Assembly (NCBI RefSeq): GCF_014235785.1 | Contig: NZ_CP060137.1 | Location: 3,534,001 to 3,598,000 of the forward strand | Source: Bacillus sp. PAMC26568 | GTDB lineage: Bacteria; Bacillota; Bacilli; Bacillales; Bacillaceae | Direction of reading: 5' to 3' | DNA: 64,000 nt | Shown here: positions 48,889-57,055 of the stretch, one piece after another | Layout of the letters: every line of letters begins with the position of its first letter | Numbering within the stretch: the first letter of the stretch is position 1 | The notes under the pieces: model-generated | The model's input: only the letters and a program-made list of their open reading frames with translations | The model's database searches: none | Told to the model about the DNA's origin: nothing | Made by a program: the position numbers and the translations under genes

Positions 48889-50000
48889 AACATTTCCCCC
48901 TTATTGTGTTCCTGCTTTTTGCAAGTAATTTCATTAATCGAAACTCTTCGGCCTTCTTCACTCGATTTTACTGCCGCATCAATCACCCTAAGTGTTTCTG
49001 CTCCATAATGAAAGTCAAGCTCATTGCCCTTTTGATTTTGGATAATATCAAGAAATTCCTCATATTGCTTTCCCCTGGCTGCGCCTGTAAAGTGATGATG
49101 TTCTTCTGGATGCAAACTTTGCTTTTCATTCTCCCATTGGCCATCATCATTACGCTTACGTATATAAACATTTTCCATTCCATCCATCCAAATAGAGGCC
49201 TTTGTCCCAACGATTTCAAGTCCGTGGCCATCCGGAGGCAATATTCGTGAACTTGTAAAATTCACAATTGCTCCATTTTCTAATTTACCAATGATTGTTC
49301 CAACATCATCATTACTTACTAGCCCATGCCCTGCTTCACCGATTTTCTTTCGTAAATCTATATACGTTCCTAACTCAGTCTGAATATGCTGAAAGCTGCC
49401 GGCTTGCTTTTGAAAAAAATAATAAAGAAGATCGATTTGGTGGACACCAAAATCCGCAACAGCTCCTGCACCAGATGCTTCTTTTTGCATTCTCCACTCC
49501 AAGCCTACCTCTTTACTGCCGATTCTCCAGCCGCCAATGCGATGACGGTAAAAAACAAGGTCTCCGATTTCCTTTGAATCTATTGCTTCTTTTATCAATT
49601 GCGCATATGGATGATAACGGTATTGCATTCCCATATAATGAACTAAACCCGATTTTTCAGCTATTACAGCAAGCTCTTTCGCTGCTTTATAGTTTGTAGA
49701 TAATGGCTTTTCACATAGAACATGAACATTTTCGGCAAATGCAGCTTTAGCAATCTCGGCATGCGAACCATTATCCGTACAAATAACGACTGCCTCAACT
49801 CGTTCCAATAACTCTTTCAAGCTTGAGCAAATCAGCGAATCTGAAAGATTGTGACGTTTAACAAAGCTTTCAGAGTTTTCGCGGAACAGATCAAAAACAG
49901 CTGTTAACCTCCAATTGCTAACGGACTGAATGCCCGCAAGATGATCATTAGCTATTCCAATTGTTCTTCCAGTACCAACGATCCCGATTGTTTTTTTCAT
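48885..50000 (-). CDS. Gfo/Idh/MocA-family oxidoreductase
   Basis: The 371-residue NAD(P)-dependent sugar dehydrogenase-like protein has the Rossmann start KKTIGIVGTGRTIGIANDHL, the CEKPLSTNYKAAKEL motif with its catalytic Lys, and the C-terminal domain with GAGAVADFGVHQIDLLYYFF. It oxidises or reduces sugars, inositols or 3-keto-sugars; the specific substrate is unknown. AAGGCGGTG precedes the ATG. It is first in the operon behind the promoter and palindrome at 50.03-50.08 kb. Confidence 0.88.
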   Translation of the reverse strand: MKKTIGIVGTGRTIGIANDHLAGIQSVSNWRLTAVFDLFRENSESFVKRHNLSDSLICSSLKELLERVEAVVICTDNGSHAEIAKAAFAENVHVLCEKPLSTNYKAAKELAVIAEKSGLVHYMGMQYRYHPYAQLIKEAIDSKEIGDLVFYRHRIGGWRIGSKEVGLEWRMQKEASGAGAVADFGVHQIDLLYYFFQKQAGSFQHIQTELGTYIDLRKKIGEAGHGLVSNDDVGTIIGKLENGAIVNFTSSRILPPDGHGLEIVGTKASIWMDGMENVYIRKRNDDGQWENEKQSLHPEEHHHFTGAARGKQYEEFLDIIQNQKGNELDFHYGAETLRVIDAAVKSSEEGRRVSINEITCKKQEHNKGEML

Positions 50001-50027
50001 TATGTCACCGCCTTATTAGGTTGATAA

Positions 50028-50048
50028 TTAATTAATTCAATTAATTAA
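50028..50048. promoter_or_regulatory. Perfect 21-base palindromic operator (TTAATTAATT-C-AATTAATTAA)
   Basis: Ten-base arms TTAATTAATT/AATTAATTAA flank one central base. It lies just downstream of the -10 box of the oxidoreductase operon, so binding would block transcription. A variant sits upstream of the second isomerase gene. AT-rich palindromes of this kind are typical ROK (XylR/NagC) sites, so the ROK protein at 46.7 kb is the probable ligand. Confidence 0.65.
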
Positions 50049-50052
50049 CTTA

Positions 50053-50081
50053 ATTTTATTTAAAAATCATTTAAATATCAA
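50053..50081 (-). promoter_or_regulatory. Promoter of the oxidoreductase-GH-ROK-isomerase operon
   Basis: On the minus strand TTGATA and TAAAAT are 17 bases apart; the palindromic operator begins five bases further on. Confidence 0.65.
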
Positions 50082-50120
50082 TAGATTTTTATACTATTTT
50101 CTAATAATTGAAATCAGCAT

Positions 50121-50891
50121 TTAATGGGACTGCATCCTATCTGCCATTTCGTGTAAATTCCTCAAGCTTAATTCAAGACAATGCAAAGGATTTCTCGGAC
50201 AAACATCTTGTTCGACAACATACCACTCGATTCCGTTTACTTCTCCCCACTGTAAAATGGAGGGAAAATCCAGGATTCCTGTACCAACCTCGGCAAAAGA
50301 ATGATTTTCATCTTTTCCGACATCCTTTAAGTGAATAATTGGCATTCTATTTGAAAACCTTTCAATATAAGTCAGCGGATCATGTCCTCCAATTTTGATC
50401 CAATATACATCAATCTCTGCTAAAATATGATTTTCTTCTGAAGGATCCAGAATATAGTCTAACGCATTCATATCATTAATCTCTGTCTGAAATTCAAAAG
50501 CATGATTATGATAGCTGATTCGAAAACCCTTATCCATTAATGTATTTGCAATGTTATTGAGATCATTTTTGATTCTTATATAGCTTTTAGCATTTCTCAG
50601 TTCTTCAGGTAAGTAAGGACAGATAATGTCTCTTGTTTGTAAGATTTCTGCCTCTTTTACTACCTGGCCTAAATCTGTTCGGAGACGATCGATACTTGCA
50701 TGCAGTCCTGCTGTTTTTAAGTCTAAATCCTTTAGCATGACTGAAATCTCTTCAGCATGATAACCATGAAAATTACCCAGCTGCACGGCATTATAGCCGA
50801 TTTTCTTTACACGCTGTAATGTTCCTTTAAAGTCTTGATCCAATTCTGCACGTAAAGAGAACAATTGTACTGCAAATTTACTTTTTAACAC
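50121..50891 (-). CDS. Sugar phosphate isomerase/epimerase (IolE-like TIM barrel)
   Basis: The 256-residue TIM-barrel protein has VQLFSLRAELDQDFKGTLQR, VKKIGYNAVQLGNFHG, ISYHNHAFEFQTEIN with a metal-binding His/Glu, ILAEIDVYWIKIGGHDPL and MPIIHLKDVGKDENHSFAEVG. Relatives act as inosose dehydratases, tagatose epimerases or 3-keto-disaccharide lyases. The start is GTG, after AAGGGGAT. It is a separate transcription unit upstream of the ROK operon on the same strand, with its own copy of the palindrome. Confidence 0.85.
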   Translation of the reverse strand: MLKSKFAVQLFSLRAELDQDFKGTLQRVKKIGYNAVQLGNFHGYHAEEISVMLKDLDLKTAGLHASIDRLRTDLGQVVKEAEILQTRDIICPYLPEELRNAKSYIRIKNDLNNIANTLMDKGFRISYHNHAFEFQTEINDMNALDYILDPSEENHILAEIDVYWIKIGGHDPLTYIERFSNRMPIIHLKDVGKDENHSFAEVGTGILDFPSILQWGEVNGIEWYVVEQDVCPRNPLHCLELSLRNLHEMADRMQSH

Positions 50892-50975
50892 GATGATATC
50901 CCCTTAAACTAGTATTTTTGTGTTTTTTCACCCTAACAACAAGAAACGCGTAAAGAATATTCTTTTCAAAGCTCT

Positions 50976-50997
50976 TTAAATAAATTAATTCATTTAA
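50976..50997. promoter_or_regulatory. Second ROK-type palindromic operator
   Basis: TTAAAT..AATTAATT..ATTTAA is a dyad with one unmatched pair. The segment AATTAATTCATTTAATTAAC shares 19 of 20 bases with the site at 50.03 kb, in the same orientation. It lies about 90 bases before the isomerase start. Confidence 0.6.
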
Positions 50998-51063
50998 TTA
51001 ACTTATTATCATTCTACTTCTTTTTAGGAGAAATAGTACAGCTGCTTCTAAAAAATCGCTTGA

Positions 51064-51182
51064 AGTGAGGGGACATAATTGAAGAAAAGCGACAATTCAT
51101 GCGATAAATGCATAAATCTTATTTTATCCATCCTAACAATACCTATTGGAGAAAGAACACTTCATTCTTTCATTTTTTTTAG
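51064..51182 (+). pseudogene. Degenerate copy of the yhfH 3' end
   Basis: This stretch follows 45450-45596 with small deletions. GTGaGGGGACAtAATTGAAGAA, TCATGCGATAAATGCAT, TCCATCCTAaCAATACCTATT and GGAGAAAGAACa...TTCTTTC all match the yhfH coding end, trailer and terminator with a few differences. About 10 bases of coding sequence including one Cys pair are lost and the frame is broken. It stands 5.6 kb from the intact gene and brackets the sugar island. Confidence 0.8.
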
Positions 51183-51192
51183 GCTTTTACTG

Positions 51193-51222
51193 CAAAAAAA
51201 GACACTGATTTCCAGTGCCTTC
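51193..51222 (-). terminator. Terminator of the catalase gene
   Basis: On the minus strand GGCACTG and CAGTGTC flank GAAAT and are followed by a run of seven T. Confidence 0.85.
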
Positions 51223-51234
51223 TTCTCCGCTGTT

Positions 51235-53289
51235 CTAAATATCTCTGTCCCAGTTGCGATGCTCAGCTGCTGCGCCTATAAATGCATCAGAGAAAATAGT
51301 CAATTCCTGTGCATCTTCAGCAACGATAACGCCCGGACCATTCCCAATTTCCGCAGCCTCAAGAATTTCCGCAGCTTCATATGCTGCCCCAACCGCTTTA
51401 AAGTGGCTGAATCCCTCTTTTAGGAATTTAATTGATTCTTTATTCTGGAGTAATAGTTCTTTGCATTTTTTGCCGCCTGCTACATAAATGGCATCAAATA
51501 AGACCGAATCACTTGAGAGGAATGTATGATCCACTTTCAGTTCCTGACCGTCCTCACTTTTAAGCGGGCTCAAGGTGTGACTGACCACCTCTGGAATCAT
51601 ACCTGCTTCCTCTAAAGAGCTTAATAACGGATTCAATTCAGATGCATTATAGCCATTTTCAGCAAGAACAGCCACTTTGCGGGTATCTGGAATCTTGATT
51701 GTTTTTTCCTGGCTTAGGGCATCTGATGAATTCGTAACACCTGAATCTGTGCTGTACTTAGAAACTTCAGCTCCTATTCCGGCTGCCACCTCTTCCGCAA
51801 GTTTATTATCAATGCTGCTGATCATACTGACAACCTGCTGCTGAACATCTTTGCTCTTCACTTTTCCGAGCTCAAATCGGAAAGCTGAGATAATATGCTG
51901 CTTTTCAACCACTGTCATGCTGTTCCAGAACAGCTTAGCCTGTGAGAAGTGATCCTTAAAGCTCTCACTGCGCTGACGGATTTTGCGCCCATCGACCTTT
52001 TCCTGATAATGAACATAGCCGCCTTCTTCCTCACTTGCGGGCCGAGGATCATTTTGGGAAAGTGAATTTTTGTGATAAGCCGTTTGCCCTCGATTAATCG
52101 TCATACGGTGCATGCCGTCTCTCTGATTGTTATGAAACGGACAAACAGGACGATTGATAGGAAGCTCATGAAAGTTTGGACCTCCAAGTCTTGAGAGCTG
52201 TGTATCTGTATATGAAAATAAACGCCCTTGCAGCAATGGGTCATTTGAAAAATCTATACCCGGCACAACACTTCCCGGATGGAACGCCACCTGTTCGGTT
52301 TCAGCGAAAACATTATCCTGATTGCGGTCAAGTGTCATTTTTCCGATCAATTTTACCGGAACGATTTCCTCCGGCCATAATTTTGTCGGATCGAGAATAT
52401 CAAAATCAAAATTAAATTCATCTTCTTCTTCTATTATCTGAACACCTAGCTCGTACTCAGGAAAATCTCCCTTTTCAATAGATTCATAAAGATCTCTTCT
52501 ATGAAAATCCGGATCCTTTCCTGCAAGCTTTTGGGCTTCATCCCATACAAGAGAATGAACTCCAAGCTTCGGCTTCCAGTGGAATTTCACAAAACGTCCT
52601 TTTCCTTCTTCGTTCACAAATCTAAAGGTATGTACGCCAAACCCTTCCATCATCCGGTAGCTTCGCGGTATCGCCCTGTCTGACATTGCCCACATCACCA
52701 TATGTGCAGATTCCTGATTATTTGCAATAAAATCCCAAAACGTATCATGAGCTGATGCAGCCTGCGGCATTTCATTGTGCGGCTCCGGTTTTAAAGCATG
52801 AACCAAATCTGGAAACTTAATCGCATCCTGAATAAAGAAAACAGGGATGTTATTTCCGACTAAATCATAGTTTCCTTCTTCCGTGTAAAATTTTGTTGCA
52901 AATCCCCTGACATCGCGAACAGTATCCCCAGATCCTCTAGACCCGGCAACAGTTGAAAATCGCACAAAAACAGGTGTTTGAACAGTCGGATCTTGAAGAA
53001 ATTTAGCCTTAGTAAACTCTTTCATCGATTCATACACCTGAAAATATCCATGAGCCCCATAGCCCCTGGCGTGCACAATCCTCTCAGGAATGCGTTCATG
53101 GTCAAAATGAGTCATCTTTTCCCTGAAATGAAAATCCTCCATCAGCGTAGGACCGCGCTCACCCGCTTTTAATGAATGTTCATCATCTGAAACACGCAGA
53201 CCCTGATTTGTCGTCAGCTTTTTTCCTTTATCATCAACCCGGTACGCATCTAACTGTTCATCCTTGCTGTTTTTTGTATGCTTGTCCAT
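51235..53289 (-). CDS. katE: Large-subunit catalase (KatE/HPII type)
   Basis: The ~684-residue monofunctional haem catalase of clade 2 breaks down hydrogen peroxide. The active-site His is in [17 protein letters not shown] and the haem-binding Tyr in [15 protein letters not shown]. The core is followed by the extra C-terminal flavodoxin/glutamine-amidotransferase-like domain ([36 protein letters not shown]), present only in the large catalases. B. subtilis KatE is 686 long. ATG at 53289 is well placed after GGAAGGA; an ATG three codons earlier touches that box. I looked for a sigma-B promoter and did not find a convincing one. Confidence 0.93.
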   Translation of the reverse strand: MDKHTKNSKDEQLDAYRVDDKGKKLTTNQGLRVSDDEHSLKAGERGPTLMEDFHFREKMTHFDHERIPERIVHARGYGAHGYFQVYESMKEFTKAKFLQDPTVQTPVFVRFSTVAGSRGSGDTVRDVRGFATKFYTEEGNYDLVGNNIPVFFIQDAIKFPDLVHALKPEPHNEMPQAASAHDTFWDFIANNQESAHMVMWAMSDRAIPRSYRMMEGFGVHTFRFVNEEGKGRFVKFHWKPKLGVHSLVWDEAQKLAGKDPDFHRRDLYESIEKGDFPEYELGVQIIEEEDEFNFDFDILDPTKLWPEEIVPVKLIGKMTLDRNQDNVFAETEQVAFHPGSVVPGIDFSNDPLLQGRLFSYTDTQLSRLGGPNFHELPINRPVCPFHNNQRDGMHRMTINRGQTAYHKNSLSQNDPRPASEEEGGYVHYQEKVDGRKIRQRSESFKDHFSQAKLFWNSMTVVEKQHIISAFRFELGKVKSKDVQQQVVSMISSIDNKLAEEVAAGIGAEVSKYSTDSGVTNSSDALSQEKTIKIPDTRKVAVLAENGYNASELNPLLSSLEEAGMIPEVVSHTLSPLKSEDGQELKVDHTFLSSDSVLFDAIYVAGGKKCKELLLQNKESIKFLKEGFSHFKAVGAAYEAAEILEAAEIGNGPGVIVAEDAQELTIFSDAFIGAAAEHRNWDRDI

Positions 53290-53446
53290 TCGATTCATTC
53301 CTTCCGTTCTTTTTTATACACACTTAAAGAATTACCACATAATTCCGAAAATGAAACCCGTTTTGTTTAACACTCCCTTACATGAAATGAAACTATTAAA
53401 TAAAGATCTATTTGCAGGTTAACAAATACAAATATATGAACGACCC

Positions 53447-53484
53447 TTTACATATGATAAACTTTCACTATGTAAGCACTTTCA
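53447..53484 (+). promoter_or_regulatory. Promoter and cre-like site of the GH144-like gene
   Basis: TTTACA and TATGTA are 16 bases apart. TGTAAGCACTTTCA (53471-53484) overlaps the -10 and fits the CcpA cre consensus except for one centre base, suggesting catabolite control. Confidence 0.5.
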
Positions 53485-53509
53485 CTTATACAAAGGGGTG
53501 TATCGAACC

Positions 53510-54739
53510 ATGGCAACCATTTCAAACGAAGATTTGCTGGAATTAGAAAGCAGGCTGTCCTTCATGTTTTTTTGGGAAGAAGCAAACATAAATCCGGAAA
53601 GTCCCGGGTACGGTCTTATCCGTGATCGCGCACCTGGAGGTCAAGATATATGTTCAATTGCTTCTGTCGGGTATGGCTTAACGGGATTGGTGATTGCTGC
53701 TGAAAGAGGCTGGATTTCAAAGAGTCATGCAAAAGAAAGGGCGCTCGGCACATTACATACTTTGCTGTATAATGCTGAACACATTAATGGATTTTTTTAT
53801 CACTTTATCGATATGGAAACAGCTAAACGGGCTCATCAATCAGAGGTATCTGTTATTGATACAGCAATAGCTATTTGTGGTGCGATAACCATAGGAGAAT
53901 ATTTTGGTGCAGAAATTAAAGAAGCTGCACACAAGCTCTATGAGCGGGTAAATTGGGAATGGTACCGTAATCCTGAAACCAACCAATTTTATATGGGATA
54001 TACACCTGAAAGAGGACATTGGGCATCTTGGGATATGTATGCAGAACAATTTATGATGTACTTTTTAGCCATAGCTTCACCCACGCATCCTGTTAATAAA
54101 GAGATTTTTTATGATTTTAAACGTCAGACAGGTTCCTATGGCGGCTTGCCTCCATTTATCTATACATGGGTTGGTTCATTGTTTACCTTTCAGTTTTCAC
54201 ACGCTTGGTTTGATCTCCGAAACAAGGTGGATCTGGAAAATGTGGACTGGTGGGAAAACTCGATTACGGCTACAAGAACACACCGTCAATATTGTATAGA
54301 TGAATCAAAGAATTTTAAAACATTTGGAGCCCGCTCTTGGGGATTAACTGCATGCGACGGGCCATTTGGGTACCGGGGGAATTACGGAGCTCCGCCATCT
54401 GGAAAAAACAGTGCAAACGATCAGCACAAACCAGATGGAACAGTTCCTCCGGCTGGAGCAATTGGTTCGATTGTTTTCACGCCGGACGAGGTACTTGATG
54501 CTATGCAATACTATTATAATGAACAACCTAAACTATGGGGCAAGTACGGTTTTCAGGATGCTTATAATCTCGATGTAGAACCAGCTTGGTACGGGAAGGA
54601 TGTTATTGGTATAGATAAAGGGATTTCATTGCTTATGCTTGAGAATTATCGAACCGGCCTTGTATGGAAATATTTCATGAAAAATGAGTATGTTCAAAAA
54701 GGCTTAAAGATGGCAGGATTTATAAAAAAGAGCATCTAA
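53510..54739 (+). CDS. Glucoamylase-like (PF10091) protein, probable GH144 beta-1,2-glucanase
   Basis: The 409-residue alpha/alpha-barrel protein has FMFFWEEANINPESPGYGLI-RDRAPGG, the core CSIASVGYGLTGLVIAAERG with WISKSHAKERALGTL, and FFYHFIDMETAKRAHQSEVS. The family-typical end is AWYGKDVIGIDKGISLLMLE, NYRTGLVWKYFMKN and QKGLKMAGF. This is the glucoamylase-like fold seen in GH144 endo-beta-1,2-glucanases and sophorohydrolases and inside cyclic beta-1,2-glucan synthases. Length fits GH144. It lacks a signal peptide, so it would act on imported glucans. ATG at 53510 follows AAGGGGTG with 9 bases; a GTG four codons earlier is inside that box. Substrate is inference, supported by the beta-1,2-glucan locus elsewhere in the window. 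Confidence 0.75.
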   Translation: MATISNEDLLELESRLSFMFFWEEANINPESPGYGLIRDRAPGGQDICSIASVGYGLTGLVIAAERGWISKSHAKERALGTLHTLLYNAEHINGFFYHFIDMETAKRAHQSEVSVIDTAIAICGAITIGEYFGAEIKEAAHKLYERVNWEWYRNPETNQFYMGYTPERGHWASWDMYAEQFMMYFLAIASPTHPVNKEIFYDFKRQTGSYGGLPPFIYTWVGSLFTFQFSHAWFDLRNKVDLENVDWWENSITATRTHRQYCIDESKNFKTFGARSWGLTACDGPFGYRGNYGAPPSGKNSANDQHKPDGTVPPAGAIGSIVFTPDEVLDAMQYYYNEQPKLWGKYGFQDAYNLDVEPAWYGKDVIGIDKGISLLMLENYRTGLVWKYFMKNEYVQKGLKMAGFIKKSI

Positions 54740-54757
54740 AAGATTCATAGAAATTTA

Positions 54758-54787
54758 AACAGCTGTTGGGCTAGCCCAACAGCTGTT
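54758..54787. terminator. Bidirectional terminator
   Basis: AACAGCTGTTGGG and CCCAACAGCTGTT form a perfect stem around CTAG between convergent genes. Confidence 0.88.
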
Positions 54788-54817
54788 ATTTCAAAACTGA
54801 CACTCATAGCTTTCATC

Positions 54818-55954
54818 TCACACTTTTAACGCGAGGTCTTTAGACATACTTATGACTTCCTCAGCAGTCACTTCTCTCTCGAGTTGATTAGACAGATAGA
54901 TCCCTTCACTAATCAATATCGTTTGAAGAGCAATCTCTGCGGTTGGAAGCAGCTCCACTCTTCCTTGAAGTGCAGCAATCCAGTGATGCTGTGAAGAATC
55001 ATAGGCATCCATATTTTCTCTTAACTGATGGAATCGGTAATCAGCTGCTCCTAAATCAAAGGTGCTGTCCATATCCATATCACAGAACGTTGTGTGGTAG
55101 CTGAAAGGTACGTGTGCTCCATTTGAATGGCTTGGAAACCTGATCCCGCCTTGTTTTCCAACAATAGAACTACCTTCAAAATGATTTAAATGAATCGCCC
55201 ATGATTCAATAATGTCCAATGTCAGGCCATCCTCAAATCTAACAAAACCTACTCCAAGCTCCTCAACGTCAAAACCGCTTACTTGTTTTCGAACCTCGTC
55301 CATATCCATTTCCTGATACGTTTTGCCCGTGATTGTTTTTACCTGAGGCATATTCATTAAGTACAGAAGCTGAGAAATGCGATACACTCCCATATCAAAG
55401 AGAGCTCCGCCTGAAGCGATTTTCTTTTGATTAAATTCGCTTGTGCCATATCCATCTACAAAAGGACGCCCTCTCCTTCTGAAGCCTGTAGATCGCGCGT
55501 GGTATAACTTCCCGAGTTTTCCTTCATCTATTAATAGTTTAGCTGCTTTTGTATCAAAGGAGTACAGGAAGCTCAGCTGAACATGCAGGTGCTTACCGCA
55601 TTCAATCGCCATATCCAGCATCTTCCTGCCATCTTTATACGATCCGGCAATTGGTTTTTCACAATAAACATGTTTCCCCGCTTTTAATGCTTCAATAGTC
55701 ACTTGAGCGTGGAGATTATTATGAAGACACACATCGATTGCATCTAGATCATCGCGTTTCAGCATTTCACGAAAATCCCTGTATGTATATGGGATGTTAT
55801 ACTTTTCAGCAGTAGCCTGCAGCTCAATTTCATTTAGATCACAGGCTGCCACCACTTCCGCTCCATCCAATTTCGCATATTGATCTAAGTGGACCTTACC
55901 GATGATTCCTACCCCGATGATTCCGATTCTTATTTTTTTCAAGAGACTGCACAT
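54818..55954 (-). CDS. Gfo/Idh/MocA-family oxidoreductase
   Basis: The 378-residue dehydrogenase-like protein has the Rossmann motif KIRIGIIGVGIIGKVHLDQY, the conserved YCEKPIAGSYKDGRKMLDMA and GGALFDMGVYRISQLLYLMN. This places it in the same superfamily as the enzyme at 48.9 kb, though clearly diverged. The ATG at 55954 touches its ribosome site; a TTG at 55942 is the other candidate. It overlaps the preceding isomerase gene by 16 bases. It probably oxidises or reduces a sugar unit released by the transport locus beside it; the substrate is unknown. Confidence 0.87.
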   Translation of the reverse strand: MCSLLKKIRIGIIGVGIIGKVHLDQYAKLDGAEVVAACDLNEIELQATAEKYNIPYTYRDFREMLKRDDLDAIDVCLHNNLHAQVTIEALKAGKHVYCEKPIAGSYKDGRKMLDMAIECGKHLHVQLSFLYSFDTKAAKLLIDEGKLGKLYHARSTGFRRRGRPFVDGYGTSEFNQKKIASGGALFDMGVYRISQLLYLMNMPQVKTITGKTYQEMDMDEVRKQVSGFDVEELGVGFVRFEDGLTLDIIESWAIHLNHFEGSSIVGKQGGIRFPSHSNGAHVPFSYHTTFCDMDMDSTFDLGAADYRFHQLRENMDAYDSSQHHWIAALQGRVELLPTAEIALQTILISEGIYLSNQLEREVTAEEVISMSKDLALKV

Positions 55955-56730
55955 CCTTCGCTTAATTTCTTTGCTTCAAGTGCATTCCATGTGTTTTGAG
56001 CGGTTGCAAGCTGCCACGCTACTTGACTGTATTCATTTTTTCCAGAGTGATGTTCAATTCCAATATGTCCTTTATAGCCTGTATCCTGCATGAGTTTCAG
56101 TTTTTCCTCACAAGCTGGTATGACCCAAGCAGCTAAATGAGTATGAAACGCATATTTTGCACAAAGCTGATCCCCATTTTCTTTATCAACATCCCAGTTT
56201 TCAAAATGCAGAAGAATTCCAAAAGAAGGATGATCCACTGCTTCATATACTTTCCTTATATTTTCCGGTACTCTGGAAGCTCCCCAATGATTTTCAGGAC
56301 CTACCATAAATCCGCAATTATGGGCTATATGTGCGTATTCTTTATATCGCTTAACTGTATAGTCAAATTGTTCTTCGCTCATTTCCAGGTCCCTGCCGCC
56401 CATATCAATTCGAACAGTTCTTGCTCCTAAGATTTCAGCTGCCTTCAAATTTTTCAAAGCATTTTCATACCAATTTTTCTTAGCCTCAGGATTTGGATCC
56501 CATACCTCCGCACAGTCTACACATAGATTTGCTAGATACAGCTCCTTTTCATCCATGGCTTCCCTTACTTTTTTCAAGTAATCTTCCTCAAAACTGGCTA
56601 ACATCATATTCCAAATATCGGCATTGTTTAAGTGATAGCGATATTTTACACTTTCTAAGTATCCGAAAATATCGATTTTCCCCTGGTTGAAAAGTCCATT
56701 AAAAGAATAGGAAGCAATTGAATATTTCAT
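55939..56730 (-). CDS. Sugar phosphate isomerase/epimerase (TIM barrel)
   Basis: The 263-residue TIM-barrel protein has NLCVDCAEVWDPNPEAKKNW, ILGARTVRIDMGGRDLEMSE, GFMVGPENHWGASRVPENIR, FGILLHFENWDVDKENGDQL and GHIGIEHHSGKNEYSQVAWQ, which supply the Glu/Asp/His metal set. ATG at 56730 is well spaced from AGGAGG, better than the Met two codons upstream. It starts a two-gene operon with the oxidoreductase, with a perfect cre about 75 bases upstream. This is the third isomerase of this fold in the window. Confidence 0.85.
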   Translation of the reverse strand: MKYSIASYSFNGLFNQGKIDIFGYLESVKYRYHLNNADIWNMMLASFEEDYLKKVREAMDEKELYLANLCVDCAEVWDPNPEAKKNWYENALKNLKAAEILGARTVRIDMGGRDLEMSEEQFDYTVKRYKEYAHIAHNCGFMVGPENHWGASRVPENIRKVYEAVDHPSFGILLHFENWDVDKENGDQLCAKYAFHTHLAAWVIPACEEKLKLMQDTGYKGHIGIEHHSGKNEYSQVAWQLATAQNTWNALEAKKLSEGCAVS

Positions 56731-57055
56731 TTTCATCCTCCTGCAAAGTTAGATTTTTTAGTTTGTGTAAAACAATAACAACTTGATTTCGATAAATACT
56801 GACAACGTTTTCAATTAGCGGTATTTTTTTTCAGACTGTGACTGAGTGATCATTCATGAAACAAGTAGATTTTTTCGTATTTTTCTATTAATCTCTCACA
56901 GTAAAAAGGGATTAGAAGGTTTACCAGATACAAATAATAAGGAATCCCTCCTTCATTTTTCATATTTTCATTATATTTGCTTGCAGAAAATGATAAAATT
57001 AACAAAAACAAACTATTTGAATATTTCATCAATTATTTTTTCAGGAGTGTGAATT
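56731..57055. other. Divergent control region between the isomerase operon and the AraC gene
   Basis: The cre at 56800-56813 is the clearest site. The rest is AT-rich with no gene. I could not pair a strong -35/-10 for the leftward operon, which fits an activator-dependent promoter under the adjacent AraC protein (inference). AGGAGTG before 57056 is the AraC ribosome site. Confidence 0.55.
56800..56813 (-). promoter_or_regulatory. CcpA cre site
   Basis: On the minus strand TGAAAACGTTGTCA matches the consensus TGWAANCGNTNWCA at every position, upstream of the isomerase/oxidoreductase operon. Confidence 0.75.

Larger units (their letters stand above)
50892..51234. other. Intergenic region with operator and yhfH remnant
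   Basis: It holds the second ROK-type palindrome (50976-50997), the decayed yhfH 3' end with its terminator hairpin (51064-51182) and the catalase terminator (51193-51222). No intact gene is present; the open frame crossing 51.1-51.4 kb runs antisense into the catalase gene. Confidence 0.7.

Noticed and set aside
51079..51423. 114-codon rightward frame beginning MKKSDNSCDKCINL
   Set aside because: Its start is the broken yhfH remnant and the rest runs antisense through the catalase gene.
53299..53400. Sigma-B promoter for the catalase gene
   Set aside because: GGGTTT and GTTTCA-like boxes exist on the minus strand but not with 12-15 base spacing.
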